Assembly (NCBI GenBank): GCA_920105625.2
Contig: OV050030.1
Coordinates: forward strand, 85,397,570-85,461,569
Source: Clusia tigrina
Lineage: Eukaryota; Arthropoda; Insecta; Diptera; Clusiidae
Reading direction: 5' to 3'
DNA length: 64,000 nt
The notes under the pieces: model-generated
The model's input: only the letters and a program-made list of their open reading frames with translations
What the model was told of the DNA's origin: nothing
Databases searched by the model: none
Translations under genes and position numbers: made by a program
Shown here: in pieces, positions 26,321-37,953 of the stretch
Position numbering within the stretch: the first letter of the stretch is position 1
How the letters are laid out: the number at the start of each line of letters is the position of its first letter

Positions 26321-27065
26321 TGTCAGCACGAGCCCAGAAACGCATACAGTTCCTAAACCGACAAACGTAAATGCAAATAATACTACGATTTCCAACGATT
26401 CATCACCAAAATCCATTCCTGAGCTTTTACCGGTGCTACTAGGAACAGCTTTAGTTCCAATAGTCTCCAACAGTGGACACAAACTCACGCTCAGGGCATT
26501 ACTCGATAGCGGAGCTGAGGCGTCATTTATAAGCGAATTTGCTACGAAACAATTACAATTAACACGAGTGGCCACTCATATTCCAGTGAATGGAGCCAGT
26601 TGTAGTAAAATCGCACTCGCGCGAGGTATCGTTGAGTTCACGATCAAATCTCTTAAATCATCAACATTTGAGGCTACATGCGTGGCATTAGTTCTCCCTC
26701 CTGTTGGGAATCTTATTCCAACATTCAGAATTCCACCTAATCAACTTATCGACTCTCAAGAGCTTGATTTGGCAGATCCCAGGCTTAATGTTCCAGGAGG
26801 CATTGACCTTATTCTGAGTGCTACAGACTATACCGTGATCCTTAAGAATGATGTTAAACGGAGTAAAGTCAACAGCACCGTTGCTCAAAACACTCATCTG
26901 GGATGGGTTGTGTTTGGCGGTCTCACCTCGAAGCACAAGCTTGCAGCAAACGAACGAGCATACAATTGTAACTTCACTATCGTCGACCTGGATGAATCTC
27001 TGCGTAGATTTTGGAGGATGAACGCGCTTGTCAACAATTCTTCGACAAAACTACCAGGCGTCTAG
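26274..27065 (+). pseudogene. BEL/Pao protease region (DUF1758-type)
   Basis: 263-aa open frame. The aspartic protease motif LRALLDSGAEASFIS lies at about residues 82-95. Downstream GGIDLILSATDY and HLGWVVFGG are typical of BEL/Pao protease domains. The last residues cross into the next frame, where the polyprotein continues (27011 onward), so a single frameshift separates protease from RT. The protein would have released mature Gag and Pol from the polyprotein. Confidence 0.85.
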
Positions 27066-28093
27066 ATAGCGGTCGCTACGTTGTCAGATTGCCAGTGAAG
27101 GAAGGCGCTTACGTAACACAGCTTGGATCAACATATCATGCATCCATGAATCTCTTGAAGTGCTTGGAGCGCCGACTTCTTCGCGATGCAGTCATGCAGC
27201 AAAGCTACGACAAATTCTTGTACGAGTATCTGATGCTTGGCCATATGGAACAAATTGCGGATCATTCAACTACGAACGATGTCTGCTATTTGCCACATCA
27301 TGGCGTAATAAAAGAATCAAGCTCAACCACTAAACTGAGAGTGGTTTTTAGCGCCTCGCAAAAGAGCGATTTGGGTGTGTCGCTTAATGATCGTTTGCAT
27401 GTTGGCCCCAAAATGCAAAACGACCTCACAACAATTGTTCTTAACTGGCGTCGATATCAGATAGCTTTCAGTGGTGATATCGAAAAGATGTATCGCCAGA
27501 TCTGGATCGACAGGACAGACGCTGATCTTCAACGAATTTTATGGCGAACCAGTACGCGTGATGTACCGACACCTTTTCGGCTCTTGACCGTCACCTGTGG
27601 AACGAACTGCGCGCCGTACCTTGCGGTTAACGTTCTTCGCACGCTCGCTAGCGATGAACACCTGCACTATCCAGATGCATCAAAAACACTGTTAAATAAT
27701 TTTTACGTCGATGATGTGCTGTCTGGCGCTGATGACCTAGCTGCTGCAGTCAAGGAAGCCCAGCAGCACAAGGCACTACTGCGAAAAGGTGGATTCACGT
27801 TAAGGAAGTGGAATTCAAACTTTTCATCGTTTTTGGAGACCAACGCACCGAATGAGGACAAACCAGCGGATAAGCTAGAGGTATCATTCGATGAAGCAAC
27901 TACTGCTCTTGGCATCATCTGGTACACTCAGACGGACGAGTTCAGCTACAGAGTTAGCCTTGACTATACAATCCAGATTTTTACAAAACGACAGCTGCTG
28001 TCGGACGTATCTAAACGGTTCGCCCCCCTTGGATCCCTCGCTAAGGTCAAAATCCCGCGTGATACATATGTCGTCACACAGTTCATCGTATGA
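27011..28093 (+). pseudogene. BEL/Pao reverse transcriptase
   Basis: 360-aa frame. The connecting region (SGRYVVRLPVKEG) comes first. Then come the RT motifs: LRVVFSASQKS, LNDRLHVGPKMQNDL, FSGDIEKMYRQI and the active site NNFYVDDVLSG at about residues 236-246. It ends with TALGIIWYTQTDEF. The YVDD box is intact. After TKRQLLSDVSKRFAPLG the frame slips, and the remaining palm/connection sequence is found in overlapping frames to 28160. It copies element RNA in cytoplasmic particles in this family. Confidence 0.88.
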
Positions 28094-28769
28094 ACTTCAT
28101 ACATTTGCAGATGCATCTACCCAGGCGTATGCAGCAGTTGCATATCTAAAACTCATTTGATCGAACAACACAACCGTGCAGTTGCTCACGGCAAAAACGA
28201 AGGTTGCTCCCTTGAAGCGTGTCACCATACCGCGACTAGATCTGTGTGCAGCTCTTCTCGCAGCTAAGCTCGCTCGAAATGTACACAGCGCTTTTCATTT
28301 CGATGTGCATCAGACCAAAACTTACCTCTGGTCGGACTCCATAACAACACTTTATTGGGTTCGAACAAGTCCTGGTAAGCTTAAAGAGTTTGCAGCTAAC
28401 CGAGTTATACAAATCCAGGATATTTCATCCACATGGGTTTGGAACTACGTCCCGACAAAGGTCCACCCGGCGGATTGTGCCAGCCGTGGCATAACAACAA
28501 GCGAACTGATTGACCACCCGCTTTGGTGGTCCGGTCCTTCCTGGTTGAAGCTATCCCAAGCACACTGGCCACAACAAAAGCCACAATTTCCTGACGAGCT
28601 GCCCGAACTGAAACAGGTACAAGTTTGCATAGCTCAAGCCGAGGCTTCGCCATCGTTTCTATTGGAGAACTACTCCACACTTGAGAAACTTGTCGCCACG
28701 ACGGCTTGGTGTCAGCGGTTTGTCAATGCCGTCCGCAAAAAACCACATGCGACTGAGTCTTTCTGCTAA
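28094..28769 (+). pseudogene. BEL/Pao RNase H
   Basis: From about 28090 the sequence ELHTFADASTQAYAAVAYL gives the first RNase H aspartate. After a stop it continues in the 28176 frame with IPRLDLCAALLAAKLAR, TYLWSDSITTLYWV and the end motif VHPADCASRG. This order is diagnostic of BEL/Pao. It ends at 28769 with a frameshift before the integrase. Confidence 0.82.
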
Positions 28770-28940
28770 TGGTCTGAGCGCAACGCAGCATTGTTTTTTT
28801 GGGTCAAGCGAGTTCAACACGCTGTTTTTCGTCAAGAAATTCATTGTCTGCAACGCAACCCCCCGCTTCCTGTAAGCAGCCAGTTTATCAAATTTAATCC
28901 GACATAAGATGCTGAGGGAATCCTGCGCCTCAGTGGGAGA

Positions 28941-30164
28941 TTGAACATCGCGCACATTCCTTTCAGCGAATGTTATCCTATATTACTACCAAAGATCAAC
29001 CTTTTGACCGCACTACTCATCAAAGACGCACATCAACGAACGCTACATGGAGGCACACAAGCAACGTTGCAGTTCCTTCGCAGACGATGGTGGATTATCA
29101 ACGGCCGCACTGTGGTCAAAGGAATAATTCGAAGCTGCATCCCATGCTTTCGCCAATCATGTGCGCCGCTTACACAAATTATGGGAAACTTGCCATCTGA
29201 GCGCTGCAATTCATCCTTGCCCTTCATACACACCGGTGTGGACTATGCCGGGCCATTTAGCGTTCGCAGTTCCAAAGGTCGTGGACACCGAAGTTACAAA
29301 GGTTACGGCACTTTTGTTTGCCTGCCAACCAAAGCGATCCACTTGGAGCTGGTAAGCGACTTGACAGCAGAAGCTTTCATCGCCGCATTGAGCAGATTCA
29401 TTTCAGTGCGTGAGATCTGCTTCGATATCTACAGTGATCGCGGAACGAATTTTATTGGCGCGAACACCTTTGTAAAAGAAGAATTACACGCTTTTCATGC
29501 CCAACAGAGCGCAGCTGCACTACATGTTTCTAAGCTTGGCGTGAACTGGCACTTCATTCCCCCAGCTGCCCCTAACTTTGGGGGTCTCTGGGAAGCTGGG
29601 GTGAAGAGCATGAAATTTCACCTGAAGCTGGTGCAACCTCGCTGGCGTTTGAATTGTTTTACACGGTGCTGAAGAAAATAGAGGCATGCCTTAACTCACG
29701 GCCGTTATCAGCTTTAACTGATGATCCCACTGACCTCACGGCTTTGACCCCCGGCCACTTCCTCGCGGGTCGAGGTCTTACATCGCTTCCAGAGCCTTCC
29801 AGCCTAGATTTGAAACCTCAACTGCTGAGTCGATGGAAGCAGTTCAGCCAAATGCATCAAGATTATTGGCAGATGGTCGCTCGACTATTTACACCAGCTG
29901 CACACCCGACCAAAATGGCAACAACAGCAAAAGAACATTGCCATTGGTCTACTGGTCCTACTCCGCGATGAACGTTTGCCCCCAACTCAATGGGCCATGG
30001 GTCTAATCGTCGAGACGTTTCCAGGAGAAGACGGGCAAATCCGGGTTGTCACTATCAGGACCAAGGACACTGTTCTCAAGCGCCCAATTTCCAAGGTTAC
30101 GTTGCTTCCGATCGAGCCTCAACCAGATAACTCATCCGCATACAGTGGGCGGACCACGGACTAA
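28941..30164 (+). pseudogene. BEL/Pao integrase and C-terminal domain
   Basis: The HHCC zinc-binding region (DAHQRTLHGG, then SCIPCFRQ) is followed by the DDE core: VDYAGPF, YSDRGTNFIGA and GGLWEAGVKS. The block 29654-29971 (IEACLNSRPLSAL, then LTPGHFLAGR) and the block 29976-30164 form the usual BEL/Pao C-terminal domain (DUF5641-like). Two frameshifts (about 29640 and 29970) break it. The catalytic acidic residues appear present, so decay is mostly by indels. Confidence 0.85.
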
Positions 30165-30200
30165 TGGGTTGTCGCAGAGTCTGGACGAGGTGGGCGGAAA

Positions 30201-30234
30201 TGTTACAGAGTGTCTAAGAAAATATGTCAATGCG
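30201..30234 (+). repeat. BEL/Pao 3' LTR remnant
   Basis: TGTTACAGAGTGTCTAAGAA and following matches the first 34 or so bases of the 5' LTR with a few differences. It then stops at the junction with a gypsy fragment. Confidence 0.8.
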
Positions 30235-30238
30235 ATAC

Positions 30239-31675
30239 GGATAAAAGATAATCCACAATAGAGAAGAAATTTCTAGCCATAATGTGGGCTACGAAGAATT
30301 TTAGGGCATATCTGCTAGGTCGCCCATTTAAAATATATACCGATCACCAGCCGTTGAGAGGCATAGCCAAATTGAAAGACCAAACGTCTAGGCTAGCCAG
30401 GTTCAGACACAAATTGTCTGAGTATGACTTTGAAATCATATACAAATTTTGGGATAAGAATCTAAATGCGGATGAGCTCTGCAGAGTACCGCAGGCACAG
30501 AAGGTATCAGTAGTGCAAACGAGGGCCAAAGCAAAGTCAGAGAAGGAGAAGGCCAGGGGAAGTCAAGAGGATAATAGTGATGGTCAAACGAATAAACGAA
30601 CAGCTAGTAGGGTGGAGTGGCTGGAGGATGAAAAAGATATCCAGGCTGTGTTAAAGGGTTTCCATGATTCACCTCTAGGTGGACACCAGGGATTCTGGAA
30701 AACCCACGAGAGAATCAGACGGGTATACGCCTGGAAAGATATGCTCAGAGACATAAAAAAATATGTAAAGAGTTGCCCAAAATGTCAGGCCAACAAGAGT
30801 TCGAGGCTAACAAAGATACCAATGGTGATAACTAACACACCAAAACAGCCATTTGATAAAGTTCATATGGATATTGTAGGTATTTTACCTGAGACAGTCT
30901 CGGGAAATAAATACATCTTGATGTTCCAAGACGATTTCTCAAAGTATATGGCATGCGTGGCTATACCCGACGCTGAAGCAAGTACGGTAGCCAGGGCATT
31001 CTTTAACGAAATTGTGGCACGGTACACCATAACAAAGGTTTTGATAACCGACAATGGTTCAAATTTCTTATCGAAATTGTTCTCAGAAATTTGTAAGATT
31101 CTGGGAATCAATAAATTGCATATAACACCATATCATCCACACGAAAATGGCTCATTGGAACGTAGTCATCAACCTCTGGCCGAGTACTTGCGTAGTTTTG
31201 CCAAGGAAGAAGGCTCGAATTGGGATCAATGGTTGACCACTGCAATGCATGTACACAATAATACGGTACATGTATTAACGAAGCAAACTCCGTATAAAAC
31301 ACTCTACGGGTTTGATTTCAACATGCCAGAAAATCTGAAGCGCAAATGTACGCCAGTATACAATGCTGAAGACACGAATAAAGTGCAAAAGTATCAGTTA
31401 CAGCGACCGCATTGGTTAGAGAAAACCAGGATTGTGCTAAACAGTTAGCCAGGGAAGCCTACAACAAGGTACTAAACCCAGTAGTCTTTCATGTGGATTA
31501 CCAAGTACTAATGAAGAATCAGGCTAGGAGAAACAAGTTCTCACCTGTTTGGATAGGTCCATATTTAGTCGCAGAGATCCGCAGTCCAGTTACAACAGTC
31601 GTCACAATTAAGGGCAAGCATAAGAAGCTACATAATAATTTATTGAAAATGTTTCATACGAGACAACACAATTAA
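30239..31675 (+). pseudogene. Ty3/gypsy RNase H-integrase fragment (412/mdg1-like)
   Basis: It begins in mid RNase H (KKFLAIMWATKNFRAYLLGR, then YTDHQPLRG). It continues with an integrase zinc-binding domain (HQGFWKTHERI, then SCPKCQANK) and a DDE core (VHMDIVG, LITDNGSNF, HENGSLERS). It has a 388-aa open frame to 31448, then a one-base slip near 31410-31450 into 31412-31675, which carries the C-terminal chromodomain-less tail (KFSPVWIGPYLV). No gag, RT or LTR is present, so it is a fragment joined to the truncated BEL LTR. Confidence 0.82.
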
Positions 31676-32252
<577 letters not shown>

Positions 32253-32392
32253 CTAGCAAGTTGCATTTTAAGAGCATGTAAATGTCTGCATGCTTTAACT
32301 CCTTCGTTTGCCATTAAATGGTTTATATGAAAAATATTCCAACTATGGAAAACATTCTTACTTTTATACTAAAGCTAGTATATACTATATGC

Positions 32393-32482
32393 TTGAAAAC
32401 TACACTTCATTATATATTTCTATTTACTGATAAGAATTAATTGTTGAAAACTACACTTCTTTATATATTTCTATTTACTGAT
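32393..32482. repeat. Two direct repeats, 50-bp offset
   Basis: TTGAAAACTACACTTC and the next 24 bp occur at 32393 and again at 32443 with one or two differences. It is a local tandem duplication in otherwise uninformative AT-rich DNA. Confidence 0.8.
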
Positions 32483-32579
32483 TATTGATATTTATTGAAA
32501 AATAGTAGCTTCCTTTTTTAAATAAATAAAAAAACTTTTTTTTAATTTAAATTGTATTTTGAAAAAAAAAAATATTTAT

Positions 32580-32897
32580 CATAAATGTCCACAGTTGAAA
32601 GAATTGAATTTTTGTTTATAATTATATTCAATAGGTGCTTTTAAATAACTAACTATTTCAAGTGGTGGTTGTAAGTCTCCAAAACTATCAAAATATTTCT
32701 TATAGTTGTGATTTTTGTAGTACGCTACTCAATGTGTTCCAGGACCGCTTCAGTCATCTAAATTAACAATACCACATTCTTGAGGTAGTGGTTTTTTAGG
32801 TAAACAATCACGCATAAAAACACCTCTAAAATGATTGAGTTGTTTGTCATATTTATTCAAATCTATATCTGTTAGTGGTCGTTTGGGTAGGTTCTTT
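32580..32897 (-). pseudogene. Adenain-like virion cysteine protease, degraded
   Basis: On the minus strand one frame reads through LPKRPLTDIDLNKY, GVFMRDCLP and QECGIVNLDD. It continues past two in-frame stops to a histidine motif (PGTH), a YFDSFGDLQPP motif and FNSFNCGHL at the end. The His, the acidic residue and the Cys fit the adenovirus-type (C5) protease of Maverick-like elements, which matures capsid proteins. No start codon is clear, and two stops flank the His motif. It lies directly downstream of the small hydrophobic protein gene on the same strand, as in relatives. Confidence 0.75.
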
Positions 32898-33234
32898 AAA
32901 AGTTTTTTGAGTGTTGATTATAATAAATTCCAAATCCTTTCTTATAAGGTTTACGACAGAAACCTTTACCCATAGCAATTGACTCCATGTATCTATTATT
33001 ACGCGTAGCCTCTGCTAGTTGTTCCTTTCCACTTTTTATATTATCTATAGCTTTAGCAATAGCTGATCCACCAGTAGCTAAACCGCCAAGTGCAGACAAC
33101 GCTGTTAAAACTGGAATTAATGGAAGAAATCCATTAATTTTTGGTACTGGAATAACTCTCGGTATAGCAATATTAGATTTTTTTCTTTCTAAAACTTGAA
33201 TGTACAGCTTTTTGAGCAATTTTAATCGCAGCAT
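32896..33234 (-). CDS. Small hydrophobic virion-type protein of the viral element
   Basis: 112-aa open frame. Residues 1-30 are basic. A hydrophobic Ala/Gly/Leu-rich stretch (LIPVLTALSALGGLATGG) is at about 39-56. Then comes a polar helix, with SIAMGKGFCRKPYKKGFGIY near the end. From memory of the family, such proteins sit between the phospholipase-domain and protease genes in arthropod Maverick-like elements and are compared to adenovirus pX or other membrane-active minor virion proteins. That role is inferred. It is the least damaged gene of the cluster, without internal stops, but its neighbours are broken, so expression is doubtful. Confidence 0.6.
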   Translation of the reverse strand: MLRLKLLKKLYIQVLERKKSNIAIPRVIPVPKINGFLPLIPVLTALSALGGLATGGSAIAKAIDNIKSGKEQLAEATRNNRYMESIAMGKGFCRKPYKKGFGIYYNQHSKNF

Positions 33235-33267
33235 TTATATTATCAGGTTTTTCTTTTTTTAAGATTT

Positions 33268-33746
33268 TCAGGGTGTTTTTGACAGTAGTTGAAAATGATT
33301 TTTTATTATATCTTTTTGTCTTTCTCCTTCTTCTTTTTTCTTTAACTTTCTTGTTTTACAAATGTTATTTTTCATTCCTAATCCAAATTTAATTTTTGTC
33401 TTCATAGCGCTTGTTACAAACCAAGCGTTTGCTCGTTCTCTTAAATTACCATCTTTTGATTTTACTCGTCCCCAAGCTTTTTCATCTAATATTTGGTCAG
33501 CGTAATATCTTTTATTTATATCTTTTGATTGTGAATATGTAATATCATGCTCTTTGCAAGCTGCATCCATGGATTTATTCCTTTATCTCCTCTTGCTAAA
33601 CGTTCTTTAAGTTTTGTTCCTGGTCCACAAAATTGAAAACCAGGTAATTGTAGTGCAAAAGGTAATGCGTTTATTAAGTTGCTTACGAGTCCCCTGCCAA
33701 TCTTAATCTGATAATGTGTATGTCTTTTGTTATAGTTTATAACCAT
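33268..33746 (-). pseudogene. Parvovirus-type phospholipase A2 domain protein, frameshifted
   Basis: The first block (33746-33516) contains LPGFQFCGPGTKLKERLA, with the FCGPG calcium-binding loop of viral PLA2. The second block (33570-33268), in another frame, contains DAACKEHDITYSQ, with the His-Asp catalytic pair, then a conserved basic region ending in a Lys/Glu-rich tail. One frameshift lies between the loop and the catalytic helix. Such domains cut phospholipids during virus entry in parvoviruses and recur in adintovirus-like elements. A densovirus origin is the alternative, but the neighbouring protease and ATPase favour the Maverick-like reading. Confidence 0.8.
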
Positions 33747-33862
33747 TTTTGTTATATGAAATAGCCAAGGCCCATTCGTGTTAGCATTACAAATCGAAAT
33801 GAGATACTTTCTCCATATAATAGAGAATTTATATTGAATACATATTAGTTATCAATATGCGA

Positions 33863-34500
33863 GAAGCTACATAAGCAAATTTTAGTAAGAAATGCTGATG
33901 ATATCTATATGCAAGGGAAAAAACAAAAAATTATTCATAGTTCACTTTTACCAAATTCAATACGGGCACTTATTGTAGGACCATCAGAATGTGGTAACAC
34001 TAATGTTATGCTTAGTCTAATAGAAAGTCCTAATGGTCTTAATTTCAAAAATATTTACATATATTAAAAATCTTTGTATCAACCAAAATATTGCTACCTA
34101 TAGAAATTGATTGATCCAATAAAAGGAATAAATCTTTTTACATTTTCGGAAAATGAAAAAGTTATAAGTCCAGTTAAAGCTAAACCACACTCCATAATAA
34201 TATTCGATGATGTAATTTGTGATCAACAAAACACAATATTGTTTTTGTATGGGAAGACACAAGTATATTGATTTTTTTTATTTATGTCAAACATATACGA
34301 AAATTCCAAAACATTTAATACGTGATAATGCAAATATGATTATTATATTTACACAAGATGGAATGAATGTTAAGCATATATATAATGATCATATTATCGG
34401 TGATATGTCATTTAATCAATTTATGAAAATGTGTAGTGAATTTTGGAGAGAGAAGTATGGGTAAGTAAGGATGATTGAATAAATAAAGGACGATATCGAA
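33863..34500 (+). pseudogene. A32-like genome-packaging ATPase, degraded
   Basis: The plus-strand frame from about 33863 contains SIRALIVGPSECGNT, a P-loop in which the expected invariant lysine position is asparagine. Next come several aromatic residues and two stops (about 34065 and 34100), then the Walker B segment SIIIFDDVIC. A frameshift near 34215 leads into the open block 34219-34464 with FCMGRHKYIDFFYLCQTYT and NANMIIIFTQDG, then another stop and GRYRKGFDNFF. The family translocates DNA into capsids (FtsK/HerA-type). The gene is divergent from the PLA2 gene, with about 115 bp between them. Confidence 0.8.
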
Positions 34501-34674
34501 AAGGATTTGATAATTTCTTTCAATTATGAGAGACCTGATGTAAATCAGATCAATAGCAGTTCGATAGCAGATTGATAACAGATATAATGCAGATTAATAT
34601 CGGATCGATAGCAGATTGAAAGCAGATACTAAATAGAGAACATTAGGTGGTAGAAATCAGGTAAAGGAAGCATC

Positions 34675-36046
34675 ATGAATAAAAATAATAAACTACTAAA
34701 AGATATAGTAAAGACAAGAGCTGTATTAAAAGAAAAACTAAAAAATTTCAAATCAAATGCAATAGATAGGGTAAATATGCTGGAAGAGACATTTCAACCT
34801 ATAATAACACCTCTGAATTAAATAATTGGAAACTTGAAAAATAATGAAAATATTTAAAGGACTGTCTATGATGAAAACTATGATAATGATGATGATAATG
34901 ATGATAACAAAAACGATGATTATAATATGGCTTCTTTCATATATGATAATGATTCATTAACAAATAGTCAGAAATCACAAAAAAATAATTCTGATCAAAG
35001 CAAACTAAAAAAAATTAAACAAAATAATTTATATCAAAACAGACTAATAATATTAAAAGATAATTATTTTAAACCAAATAAAAGAAAATTAAATATGAAT
35101 AGACAATTAAAAGAGAAAAGATATAATAAAATTACTGAACATATACAAGTAAAAAGTGCAAATGATGATGATAAAGAGAATGTAGTTCATAATACAATAG
35201 TCCCTTTAATTACATCACAAGCACCATTTCCAATGAAAAAAGCTAGCACGTCAACAGACGATAGATATGAAACAATCTAAAAAAATAGAAAAATTTTAAA
35301 GGAAATCTTATGAAAGATATATAGAGAGTAAGCAAGTAAAAAGAAAAAGTGATGACAAGAATGTACTCGTGTTGCATAATACAATACATCCCTTAATAAC
35401 ATCACAATCGACAATTGCAACACAAACGAAACGAAACATTAAAACAAAATTAAATGATTTTAATTATGATGATAAGAGACGGAAAAAATTAAATCGTTTG
35501 TTTTCGAAACGAAAAAGTAATGGGCAATTAAATAATGATAGAAAACGAATTAAATTGTATGATAGCAGTATCACTAATTCAAATAAATTATAAAAAAAAT
35601 TTAGAATTACTCAAAGATAGTAAAAAGTTAGATACACAGATACACTATATGGTGTTAATGTTGATGAAAAAGGAAGATGGCGGTATGGATATAAGAAAAT
35701 AAAATTTTATAATGATAACTCTATTAATGTTGGTGGTAAAAGGTGGAAAGTGACACCAGAGTTATTTGAATTAGTATTTCACACCAAACCTCTAAATTTC
35801 AAAAAACATAATTTAAAAAATTATAAACAAATTTTAATTAATACAAATGCGCACAAACGTCATTATCCAGCAAATGCACAAATTAAAGGTACAAAAACAT
35901 TTAAATATCACTGCATAATTAAAAAATTGTTTGATTCAAAAATAACCGCTTTAACGATAGTTAGCGGATTAAAATCATTAATTATATTGGGATGATCCTA
36001 ATGAATTAGTAGACAGATTAAGTTTGCTTCTATCATCAGAAAGCGT
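34675..36046 (+). pseudogene. Conserved Maverick-associated protein of unknown function, 5' part
   Basis: It starts MNKNNKLLKDIVKTRAVLKE, followed by an early stop near 34819 and a D/N-rich stretch. Lys/Asn-rich blocks lie at 34927-35280 and 35369-35593. The conserved C-terminal domain starts after about 35640 (YGVNVDEKGRWRYGYKK, VGGKRWKVTPELFEL, YKQILINTNAHKRHY). This layout matches an arthropod protein family found beside the packaging ATPase and PLA2 genes (I recall it as DUF8207; not checked). Function unknown. The gene is interrupted at 36046 by an R1 LINE, and its last codons resume at 40780. Several earlier stops predate or accompany decay. Confidence 0.65.
36032..36046 (+). repeat. 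Target-site duplication, left copy
   Basis: ATCATCAGAAAGCGT immediately before the LINE, identical to 40780-40794. Confidence 0.93.
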
Positions 36047-36174
36047 ACCCGCGAGGGCATCTTCTATGGAGTGATGACGGGGGTAACGATCCCGTGGACC
36101 CTAGTTAAGGACCCGCGAGGGTTCTTCTATGGAGAGATGAAGGGGGTAACGATCCCGCGGACCCCAGTTAAGGC
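36047..36174 (+). repeat. Two 64-bp tandem repeats at the LINE 5' end
   Basis: Units at 36047-36110 and 36111-36174 both start ACCCGCGAGGG and contain GGGGGTAACGATCCCG. They may be the promoter unit of the element, as tandem 5' repeats are in some LINEs. This is inference. Confidence 0.85.
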
Positions 36175-36546
36175 GACGAACCTGGCAATGAAACTGGCAC
36201 CGTTATTGACTACATTATATGAAACCGACGAAACCTGGGCTGACTGTTGTGGCATTCTGTTACCTTAGCATACCAGAGAGGCATCTTGTAGAAACTACTT
36301 CCAGGCCACAATCGCCTTCGTCCTGTTTAAGCCATGGCGGGTCTTCGAGTACGTTCAGAGCTACGCCGCCATTAAGTTGGCGGTACAGGCTCAGTTGAGT
36401 TCAGCCTGACTAATGCCATGGTCCTGGCTCTGAACACAAAATCCCATAAGGTCTTGTGTCAACCCTTGTGCGGACTCCCTGCAATGCAAAGATAACCGCA
36501 AGGATCGTTAAAGCCACTGTACATTCGAGCGGAGATACCTTTAAAC

Positions 36547-37902
36547 ATGAATTCAAACACAGAAAAACAAATAAACAAAAAACAACAAACACCACAACAA
36601 CAGGAAGAAACACTAGCAGAGGATAGTGCTGCAAATCCCTTCATAAGGAGCAACAGAATTCAGCGCTCACCACAGGAAATCCTCGGCGAAAAAGGCAGGC
36701 CTACTGAGCAGGCAGACGTTTTCCACACACCATCGATGACAGGGGTAGCAGGATGCTAGCACAATGGTGGTATTGAGCAAAACGCGCAGAACAAAAGTAG
36801 TTCCCCAAAGCAGGAGTTCATAGCAAAGATGAGAGCAGGAGAGCTTGAGGCACTCACGAAATGCCGCGTTACTCTCAAAAAAATGAAACTCACGGTTATC
36901 AAGCAGAAAAACATACATACCGATGTAAAAAACGGAATCTCGGAGGTATATGAACTCTTCGACATCATCGAAAGCCTTCGCCAAAGCTGGCTCATGGCAG
37001 AAAAAGACACCAAAAGTACTAAGGCGGCGATGTCAGCAGAAGTCTAAACCAACCCCGGTGACATGTCGACACCAACAATAGCCCCATCGAAACGTCTGGC
37101 ATCGAGCCCAGTAAAGCAAACAGCCGGAAAAAGGGTGCGAGGGTCCGAAAGATGCAGACTGGAAAATGGTAACTGGAAAAAAGGACACGAAACAATATAC
37201 GACAAAAGCACAGAGCAAGCCGCAAAATGTAGCAGACGAAATATCGCAAAAACCTAGAAGAAAAAAAAGGCCCAGAGTACGACCCGAGGCAGTACTCATC
37301 AAACCAGCTACGCGGAGTACTACAAAATCTCCGTCAGTAAGTTATGTCGGACGAAAACAAGGTGGAAGTACGGGCGATCCGAAAAACCAAAACAGGTGCA
37401 TTACTCCTCGAAATGGATAAAGGAGTAAAAGCCAAGCCGGAACTCCGAGAAGCGCTGAAAGGCAAGCTGCAAAGCATAGACTCAGTAAGCGAGCTGAAGC
37501 CGAAGAGTACAATAGAGATCTGAGATCTCGACTCGCTCACGACGGTAGGTGAAGTCGAAGCTTCCGTCAAAATCTGAAAGAGATCGCTGAAGAAATCACC
37601 GTGAGAACCTCTAAACCAAATAGCCGTGAACTAATACGAGCGTACGTGACGCTATCAGCGGAAAGCGCAAGTGAAATCCTCCAAAAGAGGCGCATAAAAG
37701 TAGGATGGATAAATTGCAGAATGAGACTCTGCACAGATATAAAGAAATGCTACCGATGTTTCGGCTTCGGACACTTGCAATGGGAATGCAAAGGACCCGA
37801 CAGAAAAGGCCAAGGTTTCTGCATACGATGCGGAAATCAGGGCCACAAACTTAAAGACTGCGAGAACCCGTCAGATTTTTGTATGTGCCGGGAGAAGGGG
37901 TA
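36547..37902 (+). pseudogene. R1-clade LINE ORF1 (Gag-like)
   Basis: It begins MNSNTEKQINKKQQ. Blocks 36829-37047 (GELEALTKCRVTLKKMKLT, coiled) and 37063-37420 (basic) follow in shifting frames. The block 37601-37903 carries the pre-knuckle domain and zinc knuckles: CYRCFGFGHLQWEC, CIRCGNQGHKLKDC and DFCMCREKG. Two CCHC motifs are intact. A stop at about 37901 ends it. Frame changes and internal stops make it a pseudogene. In this clade the protein binds element RNA. Confidence 0.82.
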
Positions 37903-37953
37903 GACTCACATAGAACACATCCAGACAGGGAAGAAATGAAGATACTTTAATGC

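Larger units (their letters stand above)
25081..30234 (+). mobile_element. BEL/Pao LTR retrotransposon, internally deleted
   Basis: The 5' LTR begins TGTTACAGATTGTC at 25081. The 3' LTR start TGTTACAGAGTGTC is at 30201, preceded by a polypurine tract (GAGGTGGGCGGAAA). Between them lie, in BEL/Pao order, gag remnant, protease, RT, RNase H, integrase and the C-terminal domain. The 3' LTR is cut after about 34 bp and joined to an unrelated gypsy fragment. Gag is largely deleted, and pol carries several frameshifts. Confidence 0.9.

Noticed and set aside
33268..33746. Endogenous densovirus VP1
   Set aside because: The PLA2 motif alone would allow it, but the adjacent adenain-like protease, hydrophobic protein and A32-like ATPase fit a Maverick/adintovirus-type element better.
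36071..36268. 65-aa frame at the LINE 5' end as a peptide gene
   Set aside because: Created by the tandem 64-bp repeats in the LINE leader.
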